From: CAG-411 sp050875145
GTDB lineage: Bacteria > Bacillota > Clostridia > Lachnospirales > Lachnospiraceae
Length of the DNA stretch: 64,000 bases
Assembly: GCA_050875145.1 (NCBI GenBank)
Contig: JBNMLH010000008.1
Span: 73,002 to 137,001, forward strand
Reading direction: 5' to 3'
Under the pieces are notes generated by a model. The model was not told the DNA's origin, searched no databases, and saw only the letters and a program-made list of their open reading frames with translations. Shown piece by piece: positions 27,451 to 36,088 of the stretch. Each line of letters begins with the position of its first letter. Positions within the stretch are counted from its first letter, which is position 1. The translations under genes were made by a program, and so were the position numbers.

Positions 27451-28512
27451 ATGAGAAAAAATGCGAAAGATAGAAAAAAAAGATATGTAGGGCTTCTTTT
27501 GGTTGCACTTATCTGTGTGGGAGGTGGAATTGGAATTGTCGGGCATAGTGGATTTTCAGTACATTCTAATGGAGCAAATGAGCAGACAGCAAAAGCGGCA
27601 GCTTCTCCAGAGGCGACAAAAATTACGGCCACACCGAAGGTGACAAATGCTCCTGTTTCCTTAAAATGGAGCAAAAAGGTATCTAGTTTAAAAGCCGGAA
27701 AAAGTTATGCATTTAAGGTAAAGGTAAATGAGGGAAAGCCGACAAAGGCTGTTAAATGGTCTGTTTCCAATAAGAAATACGCAACAATCAGCAAAAAAGG
27801 TGTATTAAAAGGAAAAAGAGTAGGAACGGTCACTGTAAAGGCAACTTATGAGAAGGCAGTAATTTCCTGCAAGGTGAAGATAAAAGCAAAGAAGATAATT
27901 GGAATTGATCCGGGACATCAGCAGTCTGGAAATTCAGGATTGGAAGCAGTTGGACCGGGAGCTTCTACAAAAAAAGCAAAAGTAGCTGGCGGAACGAGTG
28001 GTGTTTCTACTCATATAGCTGAATATCAGCTTACTATGAAGATTGCAAAATCTTTGAAAAAGGAATTAGTCAACAGAGGCTATGCGGTTGTCATGACAAG
28101 AACAAAAAACAGTGTAAATATTAGTAATAAAGAACGAGCAATAAAAATCAATAAGAGTGGTGCGGATATTTGCATTCGCTTACATGCGGATGGAGGTGCT
28201 TCCAGTGCTAAGGGAGCCAGTGGATTGTATCCATCTTCACAGAATCCATATGTAGGAAAACTTAGTAGTAAAAGTTATAAATTGTCACAGAGTATTTTAA
28301 AAAGTTATTGTGCTGCTACAGGTATCAATAATCGTGGAAGTGTAAAACGTGATGATTTGACAGGTACAAATTGGAGTAAGGTTCCAGTAATTGTATTAGA
28401 AATGGGATTTATGACAAATTCCGCAGAAGATAAGTACATGGCATCCAAGAACGGACAAAAGGCAATGGTACAGGGGATTGCGGACGGCGTAGATGCATAT
28501 TATAAAAAATAG
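27451..28512 (+). CDS. N-acetylmuramoyl-L-alanine amidase (Amidase_3) with Ig-like domain
   Basis: 353 aa secreted or membrane-anchored cell-wall hydrolase. A hydrophobic segment at ~11-30 is the export signal. Residues ~68-147 are a BIG2-like domain (AVKWSVSNKKYATISKKGVL). Residues ~150-353 are the zinc amidase that cleaves the bond between muramic acid and L-Ala. Ligands and catalytic residues are visible: DPGHQQSGNSG, HIAEYQLTMKI, IRLHADGG and the late VLEMGFMTN. All are intact. It lies 98 nt after sbcC and 39 nt before proA; transcription with sbcDC is possible but not shown. Confidence 0.93.
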   Translation: MRKNAKDRKKRYVGLLLVALICVGGGIGIVGHSGFSVHSNGANEQTAKAAASPEATKITATPKVTNAPVSLKWSKKVSSLKAGKSYAFKVKVNEGKPTKAVKWSVSNKKYATISKKGVLKGKRVGTVTVKATYEKAVISCKVKIKAKKIIGIDPGHQQSGNSGLEAVGPGASTKKAKVAGGTSGVSTHIAEYQLTMKIAKSLKKELVNRGYAVVMTRTKNSVNISNKERAIKINKSGADICIRLHADGGASSAKGASGLYPSSQNPYVGKLSSKSYKLSQSILKSYCAATGINNRGSVKRDDLTGTNWSKVPVIVLEMGFMTNSAEDKYMASKNGQKAMVQGIADGVDAYYKK

Positions 28513-28551
28513 TTAAACATGAGAGATGATAGATAGAGAGGAAGGAAAGAT

Positions 28552-29829
28552 ATGGACTTAAAAGAGGAACTTAAAAAGGTTAAGCTGGCAGCAACAGCAT
28601 TGGCAGCATCAAGCGAGGAAAGTAGGAACAAAGCGTTAGAAGCAGTGTGCAAGGCAATTGTGGAACAAAATGAGAAGATTTTTGCAGCCAATCAGGAAGA
28701 TATGGAACAGGCAGAGAAAGATGGTGTAGCGGCACCTGTTATGAAACGTTTGAAATTTGACGAAGGAAAATTAAAGGATGTGACAGCAGGCATAAAAGAT
28801 TTGATTCGTCTCCCAGATCCACTTTTTCAAACACAGTTTACGAGAGAGTTGGATGAGGGGCTTACGTTGCAGCGTGTGACCTGTCCAATTGGTGTGATTG
28901 GAGTTATATTTGAGGCAAGACCAGATGCGTTGATTCAGATTTCAGCTCTTTGTATTAAAAGTGGAAATTGCGTTGTTTTAAAGGGTGGAAGTGAAACACT
29001 TCGCACGAACAAAACATTGTTTCAGATTATAGAAAAAGCAGTAAGAGAAGCGGGGCTTGCAGAACATTGTATGATGCAGTTAGAGGCAAGAAGTGAAATT
29101 AACGAATTACTTTCCTGTCATGAATCAGTAGATTTACTTATACCAAGAGGTTCTAATGCGTTTGTACAATATATTATGAATAATACAAAAATTCCTGTTA
29201 TGGGACATGCGGATGGTATCTGCCATATTTATGTGGATAAGGATGCGGATTTGGAAAAGGCAGTACCCATTGTAGTAGATTCTAAAACGCAGTATGTATC
29301 TGCATGTAATACAGTAGAAACATTGCTGGTACATAAGGATATTGTAGATAAATTTATGCCGATGTTATCAAAAGCGTTGCAGGAAAAGCAGGTAACCCTT
29401 CGAGGAACAAAGGAGATTCAAGATATAGTTTCCTGTGAAGCCGCAACAGAAGAAGATTATGCAACCGAGTATCTGGATTATATTATTTCTGCTAAGACTG
29501 TTGCAAATGTGGAGGAAGCAATTGACCATATCAACTACTATGGCTCTCACCATACGGATTGTATTGTTACTGAAAATGCAGAAACTGCAAAGATTTTTAT
29601 GAATTTAGTAGATTCAGCAGGAGTATATCAGAATTGTTCCACTCGTTTTGCAGATGGATATCGTTATGGATTTGGAGCAGAAGTAGGAATAAGCACTGGA
29701 AAACTCCATGCTAGAGGTCCGGTAGGCTTAGAAGGTTTGGTAAGTTATAAATATAAACTTTTTGGACAGGGACATATTGTAGATGATTATGCAACCGGAA
29801 AAAAGAGTTTTCATTTTAAAGATAAATAG
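28552..29829 (+). CDS. proA: glutamate-5-semialdehyde dehydrogenase (gamma-glutamyl phosphate reductase)
   Basis: 425 aa. NADPH-dependent step two of proline synthesis from glutamate. Family signatures: CPIGVIGVIFEARPDALIQI, CVVLKGGSE, LIPRGSNAFVQYI, and the region of the catalytic cysteine at VSACNTVETLLVH. Length is normal and all parts are present. proB, the usual partner, is not next to it in this window. The TAG stop merges into a small inverted-repeat element. Confidence 0.97.
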   Translation: MDLKEELKKVKLAATALAASSEESRNKALEAVCKAIVEQNEKIFAANQEDMEQAEKDGVAAPVMKRLKFDEGKLKDVTAGIKDLIRLPDPLFQTQFTRELDEGLTLQRVTCPIGVIGVIFEARPDALIQISALCIKSGNCVVLKGGSETLRTNKTLFQIIEKAVREAGLAEHCMMQLEARSEINELLSCHESVDLLIPRGSNAFVQYIMNNTKIPVMGHADGICHIYVDKDADLEKAVPIVVDSKTQYVSACNTVETLLVHKDIVDKFMPMLSKALQEKQVTLRGTKEIQDIVSCEAATEEDYATEYLDYIISAKTVANVEEAIDHINYYGSHHTDCIVTENAETAKIFMNLVDSAGVYQNCSTRFADGYRYGFGAEVGISTGKLHARGPVGLEGLVSYKYKLFGQGHIVDDYATGKKSFHFKDK

Positions 29830-29870
29830 TAACTGTTCAGAAGGTGCCATTGGCATCTTCTGAATAGATA
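29829..29870. repeat. minimal inverted-repeat element at the proA stop codon
   Basis: GTAACTGTTCAGAAGGTGCC (29829-29848), ATT, then an imperfect inverse copy to 29870 (core TTCAGAAGgTGCC / GGCAtCTTCTGAA). The end sequence matches the terminal repeats of the larger hairpin elements at 45332, 56214 and 59039. Its first G is the last base of the proA stop, giving TAG-TAA. Confidence 0.6.
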
Positions 29871-29910
29871 GGATAAATAAAAGAATTTGGTTGGAAAGAA
29901 ATTCATTGTC

Positions 29911-29957
29911 AGAAAAACAAAAAATACCATTTGAAAAAATGGTATTTTTTGTTTTTC
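29911..29957. terminator. strong bidirectional terminator
   Basis: 21-bp perfect inverted repeat, arms AGAAAAACAAAAAATACCAT(T), loop about 5 nt. T-rich arms on both strands; it ends proA on the plus strand and the leftward transcript listed below. Confidence 0.88.
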
Positions 29958-30122
29958 TACATTACTTGCTGGAGTTTATATGCAAGTAATGAAACTATAT
30001 ATTAAGAGAAAAAAATGAAAAAAACTAAAAAAAGTAAAAAACAAACTAAAAAATTGTAAGCTATTCTCTCACACACCCATTATGAGAGAATAGCAATCTA
30101 GAAATAGCACACAAAAAAGTGT
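29911..30122 (-). ncRNA. candidate small RNA of unknown family
   Basis: A strong leftward promoter (30129-30156) would start a transcript near 30122. The transcript contains a 12-bp perfect hairpin GCTATTCTCTCA / TGAGAGAATAGC (30060-30094), then a U-rich stretch, a 10-bp hairpin CATTACTTGC / GCAAGTAATG (29960-29991), and ends at the 21-bp terminator. No reading frame of note is present. It could also stop after the first hairpin, giving about 75 nt. It matches no small RNA that I recognise. Confidence 0.55.
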
Positions 30123-30128
30123 TACCCA

Positions 30129-30156
30129 ATTCTATCATACTCATATAAAATGTCAA
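30129..30156 (-). promoter_or_regulatory. orphan leftward promoter
   Basis: On the minus strand: TTGACA (30151-30156), 16-bp spacer, extended -10 TGA-TAGAAT (30129-30137). No coding sequence lies downstream before the terminator. Confidence 0.7.
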
Positions 30157-30274
30157 GGGAATATTTTAATCTTTTTGTTTTTTTGAAAAATAAAAAAAAT
30201 ATTTTTGTATTATAGAGTTTGTTGCTCTGTTTTTTGGGGCTTATTATTAAGGCAGGAAAATGTTTTAGGATAGA

Positions 30275-30303
30275 TTGAGATAACATAATATCTTTGTTAT
30301 ACT
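30275..30303 (+). promoter_or_regulatory. promoter of histidine kinase operon
   Basis: TTGAGA at 30275-30280, 17-bp spacer, TATACT at 30298-30303; leader of only ~17 nt with AAGGAGGAAGG. Confidence 0.7.
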
Positions 30304-30326
30304 AAAAAGCAAGGAGGAAGGATGGT

Positions 30327-31949
30327 ATGCGAATCAGAGGAAAACTATTGTGTTCGTTTTTAATTATTACAATTTTACCTGTTTTGTTACTCTTTGGTAC
30401 AATTCGGGTGATTTATCAATTTCAGGCAGAAAATGTTATGAATTTGAGTGAGGGCGCGTCTAGTGTGACAAGTCTTTTATCAAATCCGGTTCAATTTATG
30501 AATCAGATGACAGAAGATATGTATCAAGTCATGGTGAAAGATTTTGACAAAAATGCGTATCATTTGGAAAAAAAAGATTGTTTGGAAAGATACAATGAGC
30601 AGTTATCATGGAAATACTCCTTTTTGCTTATAAAAAAGGAAGGAAATTATAGCTATATTGGAAAACTGGATTCTTTTGTGAAAATTAAAAATCGAATTCC
30701 GACAGAAGAACAGTGGAAACTTTTATCGGACAGTGGCTCTTATGTCGGGGGGGAAAATGCATTTATCATTAAGCAACATGCGGTAACTTTTGAGGATGGA
30801 AGTAAGGGACATTTTTATGTGGTCACTATGATTAATGGATTATTGCCTGCAGTACGAAGTGTGGCAACACAGTGTGTATTGTCTTTTTTTGTTATTATCT
30901 TGTTTACGGCATGTTTGCTTATGTTGTGGATTTATGGGGGAATTGTACGTCCTATAAATGTATTAAAAAATGCAACGCATAAAATGAGAGATGGAGAACT
31001 GGATTTTTCTGTTGAAGCAAAGGGAAAAGATGAGATTAGTATTCTTTGTCAGGATTTTGAGGAGATGCGTGTTCGTTTGAAGGCATCTACCGAAATGCGT
31101 TTACGGTATGAAAAAGAGATGCGAGAGCTGGTTAGTAACATCTCTCATGATTTAAAGACACCTCTTACTGCAATCGAGGGGTATACAGAAGGTATTTTAG
31201 ATGGAGTGGCATCTACGCCGGAAAAACAGGAAAAATATTTGCGAATTATTTATAAAAAGGCAAAAGAAATGGCTATGTTGGTAGATGAATTGTCTATGAG
31301 TTCTAAAATAGAAAATGGAATTGTGCCATATAATATCCGTTATGTAAATATAAACGATTATTTTAAAGATTGCGTGGAGGAAATCGAAATAGATTTGGGA
31401 TTACAGGGCATTTGCGTAAGTTATCAGAATGAAGTGGAAAAAAATGTACGTGTTGCTATGGATCCAGAGCAGGTGAAGAGAGTCATAAATAATATAGTGG
31501 GAAATTCTGTTAAATACTTGGGGGAAGAACAGGGGACTATTTATATTCACTTGCTAGATGAGCAGAAGTTGCCAAAAAATATTGACTATGAGGAGCAGGC
31601 AAGGGAAAAAAAGAAACAAGAAAAGGAAACAGAAAAAAAGCAGACGAAAGAGAGAATAGGAACAAAGAGCAGAAAAAATCAACAGGAGAAAATGGCGGAA
31701 AAGCAGCCTACATTTGTAAGGATAGAAATTCGGGATAATGGTTCAGGTATTGCAGAGGAGGCACTTCCTCATATATTTGAAAGGTTTTACAGAGCTGATG
31801 CATCCAGACATTCCAGCACTGGAGGCAGTGGATTAGGACTTGCTATTGCGGCGAAAATTATACAGGATCAGGGAGGACGCATCTGGGCGGAAAGTATAGT
31901 GGGGCAAGGAACATCCATTTTCTTTACACTTCCAAAGGAGGAAATATAG
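30327..31949 (+). CDS. membrane sensor histidine kinase
   Basis: 540 aa. Membrane spans at ~7-28 and ~182-208 enclose an extracellular sensor region of unknown type. HAMP follows at ~208-260, then the H-box SNISHDLKTPLTAIEGY with the phosphorylated His near 272, the N-box VINNIVGNSVKYLG (~386-399), G1 RDNGSGI (~470) and G2 GGSGLGLAIA. Between N-box and G1 there is an unusual ~50-residue Lys/Glu/Gln-rich insertion (about 412-461). The response regulator gene begins 3 nt downstream, so this is a cognate two-component system. The signal is unknown. Confidence 0.95.
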   Translation: MRIRGKLLCSFLIITILPVLLLFGTIRVIYQFQAENVMNLSEGASSVTSLLSNPVQFMNQMTEDMYQVMVKDFDKNAYHLEKKDCLERYNEQLSWKYSFLLIKKEGNYSYIGKLDSFVKIKNRIPTEEQWKLLSDSGSYVGGENAFIIKQHAVTFEDGSKGHFYVVTMINGLLPAVRSVATQCVLSFFVIILFTACLLMLWIYGGIVRPINVLKNATHKMRDGELDFSVEAKGKDEISILCQDFEEMRVRLKASTEMRLRYEKEMRELVSNISHDLKTPLTAIEGYTEGILDGVASTPEKQEKYLRIIYKKAKEMAMLVDELSMSSKIENGIVPYNIRYVNINDYFKDCVEEIEIDLGLQGICVSYQNEVEKNVRVAMDPEQVKRVINNIVGNSVKYLGEEQGTIYIHLLDEQKLPKNIDYEEQAREKKKQEKETEKKQTKERIGTKSRKNQQEKMAEKQPTFVRIEIRDNGSGIAEEALPHIFERFYRADASRHSSTGGSGLGLAIAAKIIQDQGGRIWAESIVGQGTSIFFTLPKEEI

Positions 31950-31952
31950 ATT

Positions 31953-32642
31953 ATGAGTAAAATATTGATTATTGAAGATGAAAAAGAAATTGCAGAATTA
32001 GAAAAAGATTATTTGGAAATTAATGGGTTTGAAGTGGTAATTGAGAGCAAGGGAGATTTAGGCTTGCTTCGTGCTAAAAAAGAAAAGTTTGATTTAATTG
32101 TTTTGGACTTAATGCTTCCTAATATGGATGGTTTTGAGATTTGTAAGGAGATTCGGAAGGAACAAAATATCCCAATTCTTATGGTATCCGCAAAAAAGGA
32201 TGATATTGATAAGATTCGTGGGCTGGGACTTGGAGCAGATGATTACATGACAAAGCCATTTAGTCCAAGTGAGCTGGTAGCACGAGTAAAGGCACATTTG
32301 TCCAGATATGAGCGCTTAATCGGTTCTGGTATGGAAGCGAAGAAGATGATAGAAATTCGTGGTATTAAAATTGATAAAACGGACCGTCGTGTATATGTAA
32401 ATGGGGAAGAGAAGCTATTTACGAGCAAGGAATACGATTTACTCGTGTTTTTGGCAGAGCATCCGAATCATGTATTTACAAAGGAAGAACTATTTAGAGA
32501 GATATGGGATATGGAGTCAGTGGGTGATATTGCTACAGTGACAGTGCATATAAAAAAAATAAGGGAAAAAATAGAGATAAATACATCAAAACCACAATAT
32601 ATTGAAACCATATGGGGAGTGGGATATCGTTTTAAAGTGTGA
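31953..32642 (+). CDS. OmpR/PhoB family response regulator
   Basis: 229 aa. Receiver domain (~1-118) with the acidic pair EDE, phospho-acceptor Asp in IVLDLMLPNMDGFE (~50-63), and Lys in MTKPFSPSELVARV. The C-terminal winged helix (~130-229) carries EYDLLVFLAEHPNHVFTKEEL and TVHIKKIREKI, ending GVGYRFKV. It acts as a DNA-binding partner of the kinase just upstream. Target genes are not evident. Confidence 0.96.
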   Translation: MSKILIIEDEKEIAELEKDYLEINGFEVVIESKGDLGLLRAKKEKFDLIVLDLMLPNMDGFEICKEIRKEQNIPILMVSAKKDDIDKIRGLGLGADDYMTKPFSPSELVARVKAHLSRYERLIGSGMEAKKMIEIRGIKIDKTDRRVYVNGEEKLFTSKEYDLLVFLAEHPNHVFTKEELFREIWDMESVGDIATVTVHIKKIREKIEINTSKPQYIETIWGVGYRFKV

Positions 32643-32662
32643 GAGAGAAAATGCAGATTATT

Positions 32663-32696
32663 AATGAGACAAGTCAGAGGGATTTGTCTCATTTTT
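32663..32696 (+). terminator. terminator of two-component operon
   Basis: Stem AATGAGACAA / TTGTCTCATT followed by TTTT. Confidence 0.85.
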
Positions 32697-32802
32697 ATTG
32701 TAATTTAACAGAATTGCAACAATATTATTAGAAATGTAATGCTCGTTTATAAAAAAATGATGTATAATAGTAATAAATATTTATGGCATCGGAAAGGAGG
32801 AA

Positions 32803-32904
32803 ATGCAAAAAGATGCACAAAAAAAGATGAAAAACATGAAAGGATTAAGACAAAAATGGTATAAAAAAATGAAAAATTGTTTACAGGGGGGACTGGTACT
32901 ATGA
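32803..32904 (+). CDS. possible 33-residue basic peptide upstream of chemoreceptor
   Basis: ATG preceded by AAAGGAGGAA. The frame encodes 33 residues, starting MQKDAQKKMKNMKGLRQKWY and ending CLQGGLVL. Its stop TGA overlaps the next gene's ATG (ATGA), a layout typical of translational coupling. The ribosome-site spacing is short (2 nt). It may be a coupling leader peptide rather than a functional product. Confidence 0.35.
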   Translation: MQKDAQKKMKNMKGLRQKWYKKMKNCLQGGLVL

Positions 32905-34358
32905 AAACTGTACAAAAAGAAGAAAAGTTTATGAATTGGGTAATGTTTGGCACAAACATTATTGTGCCGCTTGTTGCGTATATGTTTGTTATGCTATTTA
33001 TTAACGGAGGAAAAAAGGATGCATTTGTTTTGGTGATGGCACTATGTGCATTATTGACAAAAGCATGTGAGCAGTTTTTAGGAAAATATGCAAAATATAT
33101 TTATGCATGTATTATTCCTGTAATTGGAGCGATTTTGATTGCTTTTGCAAATGAGGGGCATTATGTTGCTATTACACATGGATACTTTATGGTAACGGTT
33201 ATGATGATACCTTATTATGAGTTAAGCTTGCTTATCGTAAATGCAAGTGCTACATTGATAGCCAATATGGTATTGATGCTTCTCTTTCCAAAAGGCTTCT
33301 TAAATTTACATGTATTGGCTGGATGGGTGTTTATTGCTGCGGTATATTTATTATTTGTAGTAATATGTGGAATGGTTACGATGCGTGCGAAAAAATTATT
33401 TGCAGAAATCGAGAAAAAACGAGAAGCGGATGAAAACTTATTACATCAGGTTGAGACATCTGTAGAAAGTATTCAAGCTTCTTCTGTTAATATTTATAAT
33501 TCTTTACGTGGTTGCAGAGAAAATTCTCAGGATATAGCAAATTCAACAGAAGTGATTTCAAGTGGAGCTGGCAAGCAGATTGATGAGGTTGTTAGCAGCT
33601 TGCAAATATTTAATGAATTAAATGAAAGAATCACACTATCAGAAGACTCTGTAAAGAATACGGTGGACTCTGTAAATGCAGTAAAGAAACAAAACGAAGA
33701 AGGAATGGATGCAATAGGTGAATTATCCGTTAAATTCCAAGAAAACATTTCATCTACAAGAAAAGCTGCGGAGGGTGTTGTGGAGCTGTCTCATAAGTCG
33801 GGACAGATTGGTACAATTATAGAAAGTATTAACCAGATTGCAAGCCAAACCAATTTATTAGCGTTAAATGCGGCAATTGAGGCTGCTAGAGCAGGTGAGG
33901 CAGGAAAAGGATTTGCGGTTGTAGCAGAAGAAATAAATGAATTGTCGAAAGAATCTGCTGATGCTACGAAAAGAATTGATGATATTTTGAAGGATATTAT
34001 TGAGACAGTGGATGCTACAAGTAAAATCATGGACAATAATGGAAATATTGTAGAAGAAGCGAATGATAAACTTCAAAATACAATCGAAGTATTTAAGTCA
34101 ATGATTGATAGTTCGGATGAAATCATAAAGACCACACATGTTTTGCAGGATGAATTAGCTGGAGTAGGTAAAATAAAAGAAGAATTGCTTGGTGCAATGA
34201 AGAATGTGGAAAGTATGTCAACAGATTCCGTAGAAACAGCTACTGTAATTTCTTCTTCAACAGAAGAACAGGTTGCTGAAATTGAGGAAGTTGTTGTGAA
34301 TATGAATGAAATGATGAAAGCCATCACTGAATTAAATACAGTGTTTAAGACAGAATAG
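32901..34358 (+). CDS. methyl-accepting chemotaxis protein with polytopic N-terminus, no HAMP
   Basis: 485 aa from the ATG at 32901, which follows AGGGGGG by 9 nt; an in-frame TTG eight codons earlier is rejected. Residues ~15-170 hold about six hydrophobic segments rather than the usual two, so no large extracellular sensor domain exists. The signalling domain (~200-485) has the tip SINQIASQTNLLALNAAIEAAR and long coiled coils. This membrane-embedded receptor type may sense energy or membrane state; that is inference. It differs clearly from the receptor at 21 kb. Confidence 0.93.
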   Translation: MKTVQKEEKFMNWVMFGTNIIVPLVAYMFVMLFINGGKKDAFVLVMALCALLTKACEQFLGKYAKYIYACIIPVIGAILIAFANEGHYVAITHGYFMVTVMMIPYYELSLLIVNASATLIANMVLMLLFPKGFLNLHVLAGWVFIAAVYLLFVVICGMVTMRAKKLFAEIEKKREADENLLHQVETSVESIQASSVNIYNSLRGCRENSQDIANSTEVISSGAGKQIDEVVSSLQIFNELNERITLSEDSVKNTVDSVNAVKKQNEEGMDAIGELSVKFQENISSTRKAAEGVVELSHKSGQIGTIIESINQIASQTNLLALNAAIEAARAGEAGKGFAVVAEEINELSKESADATKRIDDILKDIIETVDATSKIMDNNGNIVEEANDKLQNTIEVFKSMIDSSDEIIKTTHVLQDELAGVGKIKEELLGAMKNVESMSTDSVETATVISSSTEEQVAEIEEVVVNMNEMMKAITELNTVFKTE

Positions 34359-34398
34359 ACAGGTAATTTTAATCTATTTGCTTGTTAAAGATAAAAGG

Positions 34399-34454
34399 AA
34401 AAGGTGTATGACAAGTTTAGAGGTTTCATGCCGAAACTGTCATACACTTTTTTG
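34399..34454 (+). terminator. terminator after chemoreceptor gene
   Basis: Stem AAAGGTGTATGACA / TGTCATACACTTTTT with an inner GTTT/AAAC extension. Confidence 0.85.
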
Positions 34455-34570
34455 CTCTGTAGAATAGGAAGGTTTATTCTATAAATTGTCCTATGAAGTA
34501 AAAATATTTTGCGGGAATACACAGTTATAGAGTAATAAAATATGTAACATAAATGTAATCAGTGTGTAAT

Positions 34571-34597
34571 TTGTATTTGGAGAAAAGTTGCTATAAT
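34571..34597 (+). promoter_or_regulatory. upstream glgC promoter (P1)
   Basis: TTGTAT at 34571-34576, 15-bp spacer, extended -10 TGC-TATAAT at 34592-34597. Confidence 0.5.
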
Positions 34598-34753
34598 AGG
34601 TAGTAGAAGATAGAAATTACACAAAATCAAATTTGGAAAGGACTCCCAACTTTTGGAAATGTGTCGTATTTGGACAAAAATTGACAAAACAGAAAATTAC
34701 TATCGAAAATGTGTAAAAAATAAAAAATATTTTGTAAAAACGAAAAAGTTGCG

Positions 34754-34782
34754 TTTACAAGTGAAAAAAACAATGGTATAAT
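34754..34782 (+). promoter_or_regulatory. proximal glgC promoter (P2)
   Basis: TTTACA at 34754-34759, 17-bp spacer, extended -10 TGG-TATAAT at 34777-34782; transcript would start ~28 nt before the GTG start codon. Confidence 0.75.
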
Positions 34783-34816
34783 GAGGTGTATTGTAAGAAC
34801 TAGAGAGGTGAGAGAC

Positions 34817-36088
34817 GTGATTAAAAAAGAGATGATAGCCATGCTGCTCGCAGGTGGACAAGGTTCACGTTTAGGTGTTTTAACAGCTAACGTTGCGAAG
34901 CCAGCAGTTTCATTTGGTGGTAAGTATCGTATTATTGACTTTCCACTTAGCAACTGCATTAATTCAGGTGTAGACACCGTAGGTGTTTTGACACAGTACC
35001 AACCGTTAAAACTGAATACCCATATTGGAATTGGTATTCCTTGGGATTTAGATAGAAATATTGGTGGTGTTTCGATATTACCACCGTATGAAAAAAGTGG
35101 AAATAGTGAGTGGTATACAGGTACCGCTAATGCGATTTATCAGAATCTTGCATACATGGAGCAATACAATCCGGAGTATGTATTGATTTTGGGTGGTGAC
35201 CATATTTATAAGATGGATTACGAAGTAATGCTTCAATTCCATAAAGAAAACAAGGCAGATATTACAGTAGCAACTATGCCGGTACCTATTGAAGAAGCCA
35301 GTCGTTTCGGTGTTGCAATTACAGATGATAAGAGACGAATTTCCGAATTTGAGGAAAAGCCAGAGCATCCGAGAAGTAATCTTGCATCTATGGGTATTTA
35401 TATCTTCTCATGGCCGGTTTTAAGAGATGCTTTGATTAAGTTGAAAGATCAGCCTGGGTTGGATTTTGGTATGCATGTACTTCCTTATTGTATGGAAAAG
35501 GGAGATCGTTTATTTGCATATGAGTTCAATGGATATTGGAAAGATGTTGGAACACTTGTTGCGTATTGGGAAGCTAATATGGAGTTAATAGAGTTAATTC
35601 CAGAATTTAATTTATACGAAGAGTTCTGGAAGATTTACACAAAAGCAGATCGTATTCCTCCACAGTTTATTTCCAGTGAAGCAGTCATTGATAAGGCGAT
35701 TATTGGAGATGCTTGTGAGATTTATGGCGAGGTACATAACTCTGTCATTGGTTCAGGCGTATATATTGGTCCTGGTGTTGTTATACGGGATTCTATCATT
35801 ATGAGTTCTACTTCGATTGGAGACCGTACAACTGTAGACAAGGGTGTTATTGCAGAGAATGTTGTGATTGGAAATGATTGTCACATTGGTGTGGGTGAGG
35901 AAGCACCAAATGTATTAAAAGCAGATGTTTATGCATATGGATTAGCAACCATCGGAGAGGGAAGTGTGATTCCGGGCGGCATTCGTATCGGTAAAAATAC
36001 AGCTATTTCCGGTGTTACAGAACCAGGAGACTATCCAAATGGAATATTGGAAAGCGGACAGGTGATCATTAAGGGAGGTGACAGATAA
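34817..36088 (+). CDS. glgC: glucose-1-phosphate adenylyltransferase, catalytic subunit
   Basis: 423 aa from the GTG at 34817 behind GAGAGGTGAG; the longer frame start overlaps the -10 of the proximal promoter and is excluded. Makes ADP-glucose from glucose-1-P and ATP, the committed step of glycogen synthesis. Nucleotide-binding LLAGGQGSRLGVLT, KPAVSFGGKYRIIDF, the GGDHIYKMDY motif, EEKPEHPRS and the C-terminal left-handed beta-helix repeats (hexapeptide pattern) are all visible. It overlaps glgD by one base. Confidence 0.97.
   Translation: MIKKEMIAMLLAGGQGSRLGVLTANVAKPAVSFGGKYRIIDFPLSNCINSGVDTVGVLTQYQPLKLNTHIGIGIPWDLDRNIGGVSILPPYEKSGNSEWYTGTANAIYQNLAYMEQYNPEYVLILGGDHIYKMDYEVMLQFHKENKADITVATMPVPIEEASRFGVAITDDKRRISEFEEKPEHPRSNLASMGIYIFSWPVLRDALIKLKDQPGLDFGMHVLPYCMEKGDRLFAYEFNGYWKDVGTLVAYWEANMELIELIPEFNLYEEFWKIYTKADRIPPQFISSEAVIDKAIIGDACEIYGEVHNSVIGSGVYIGPGVVIRDSIIMSSTSIGDRTTVDKGVIAENVVIGNDCHIGVGEEAPNVLKADVYAYGLATIGEGSVIPGGIRIGKNTAISGVTEPGDYPNGILESGQVIIKGGDR

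Larger units (their letters stand above)
34359..34816 (+). other. intergenic region with terminator and two glgC promoters
   Basis: No gene. It holds the chemoreceptor terminator (34399-34454) and two separated promoters, listed below. The AT-rich stretch between them has no structure I recognise. Confidence 0.5.
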
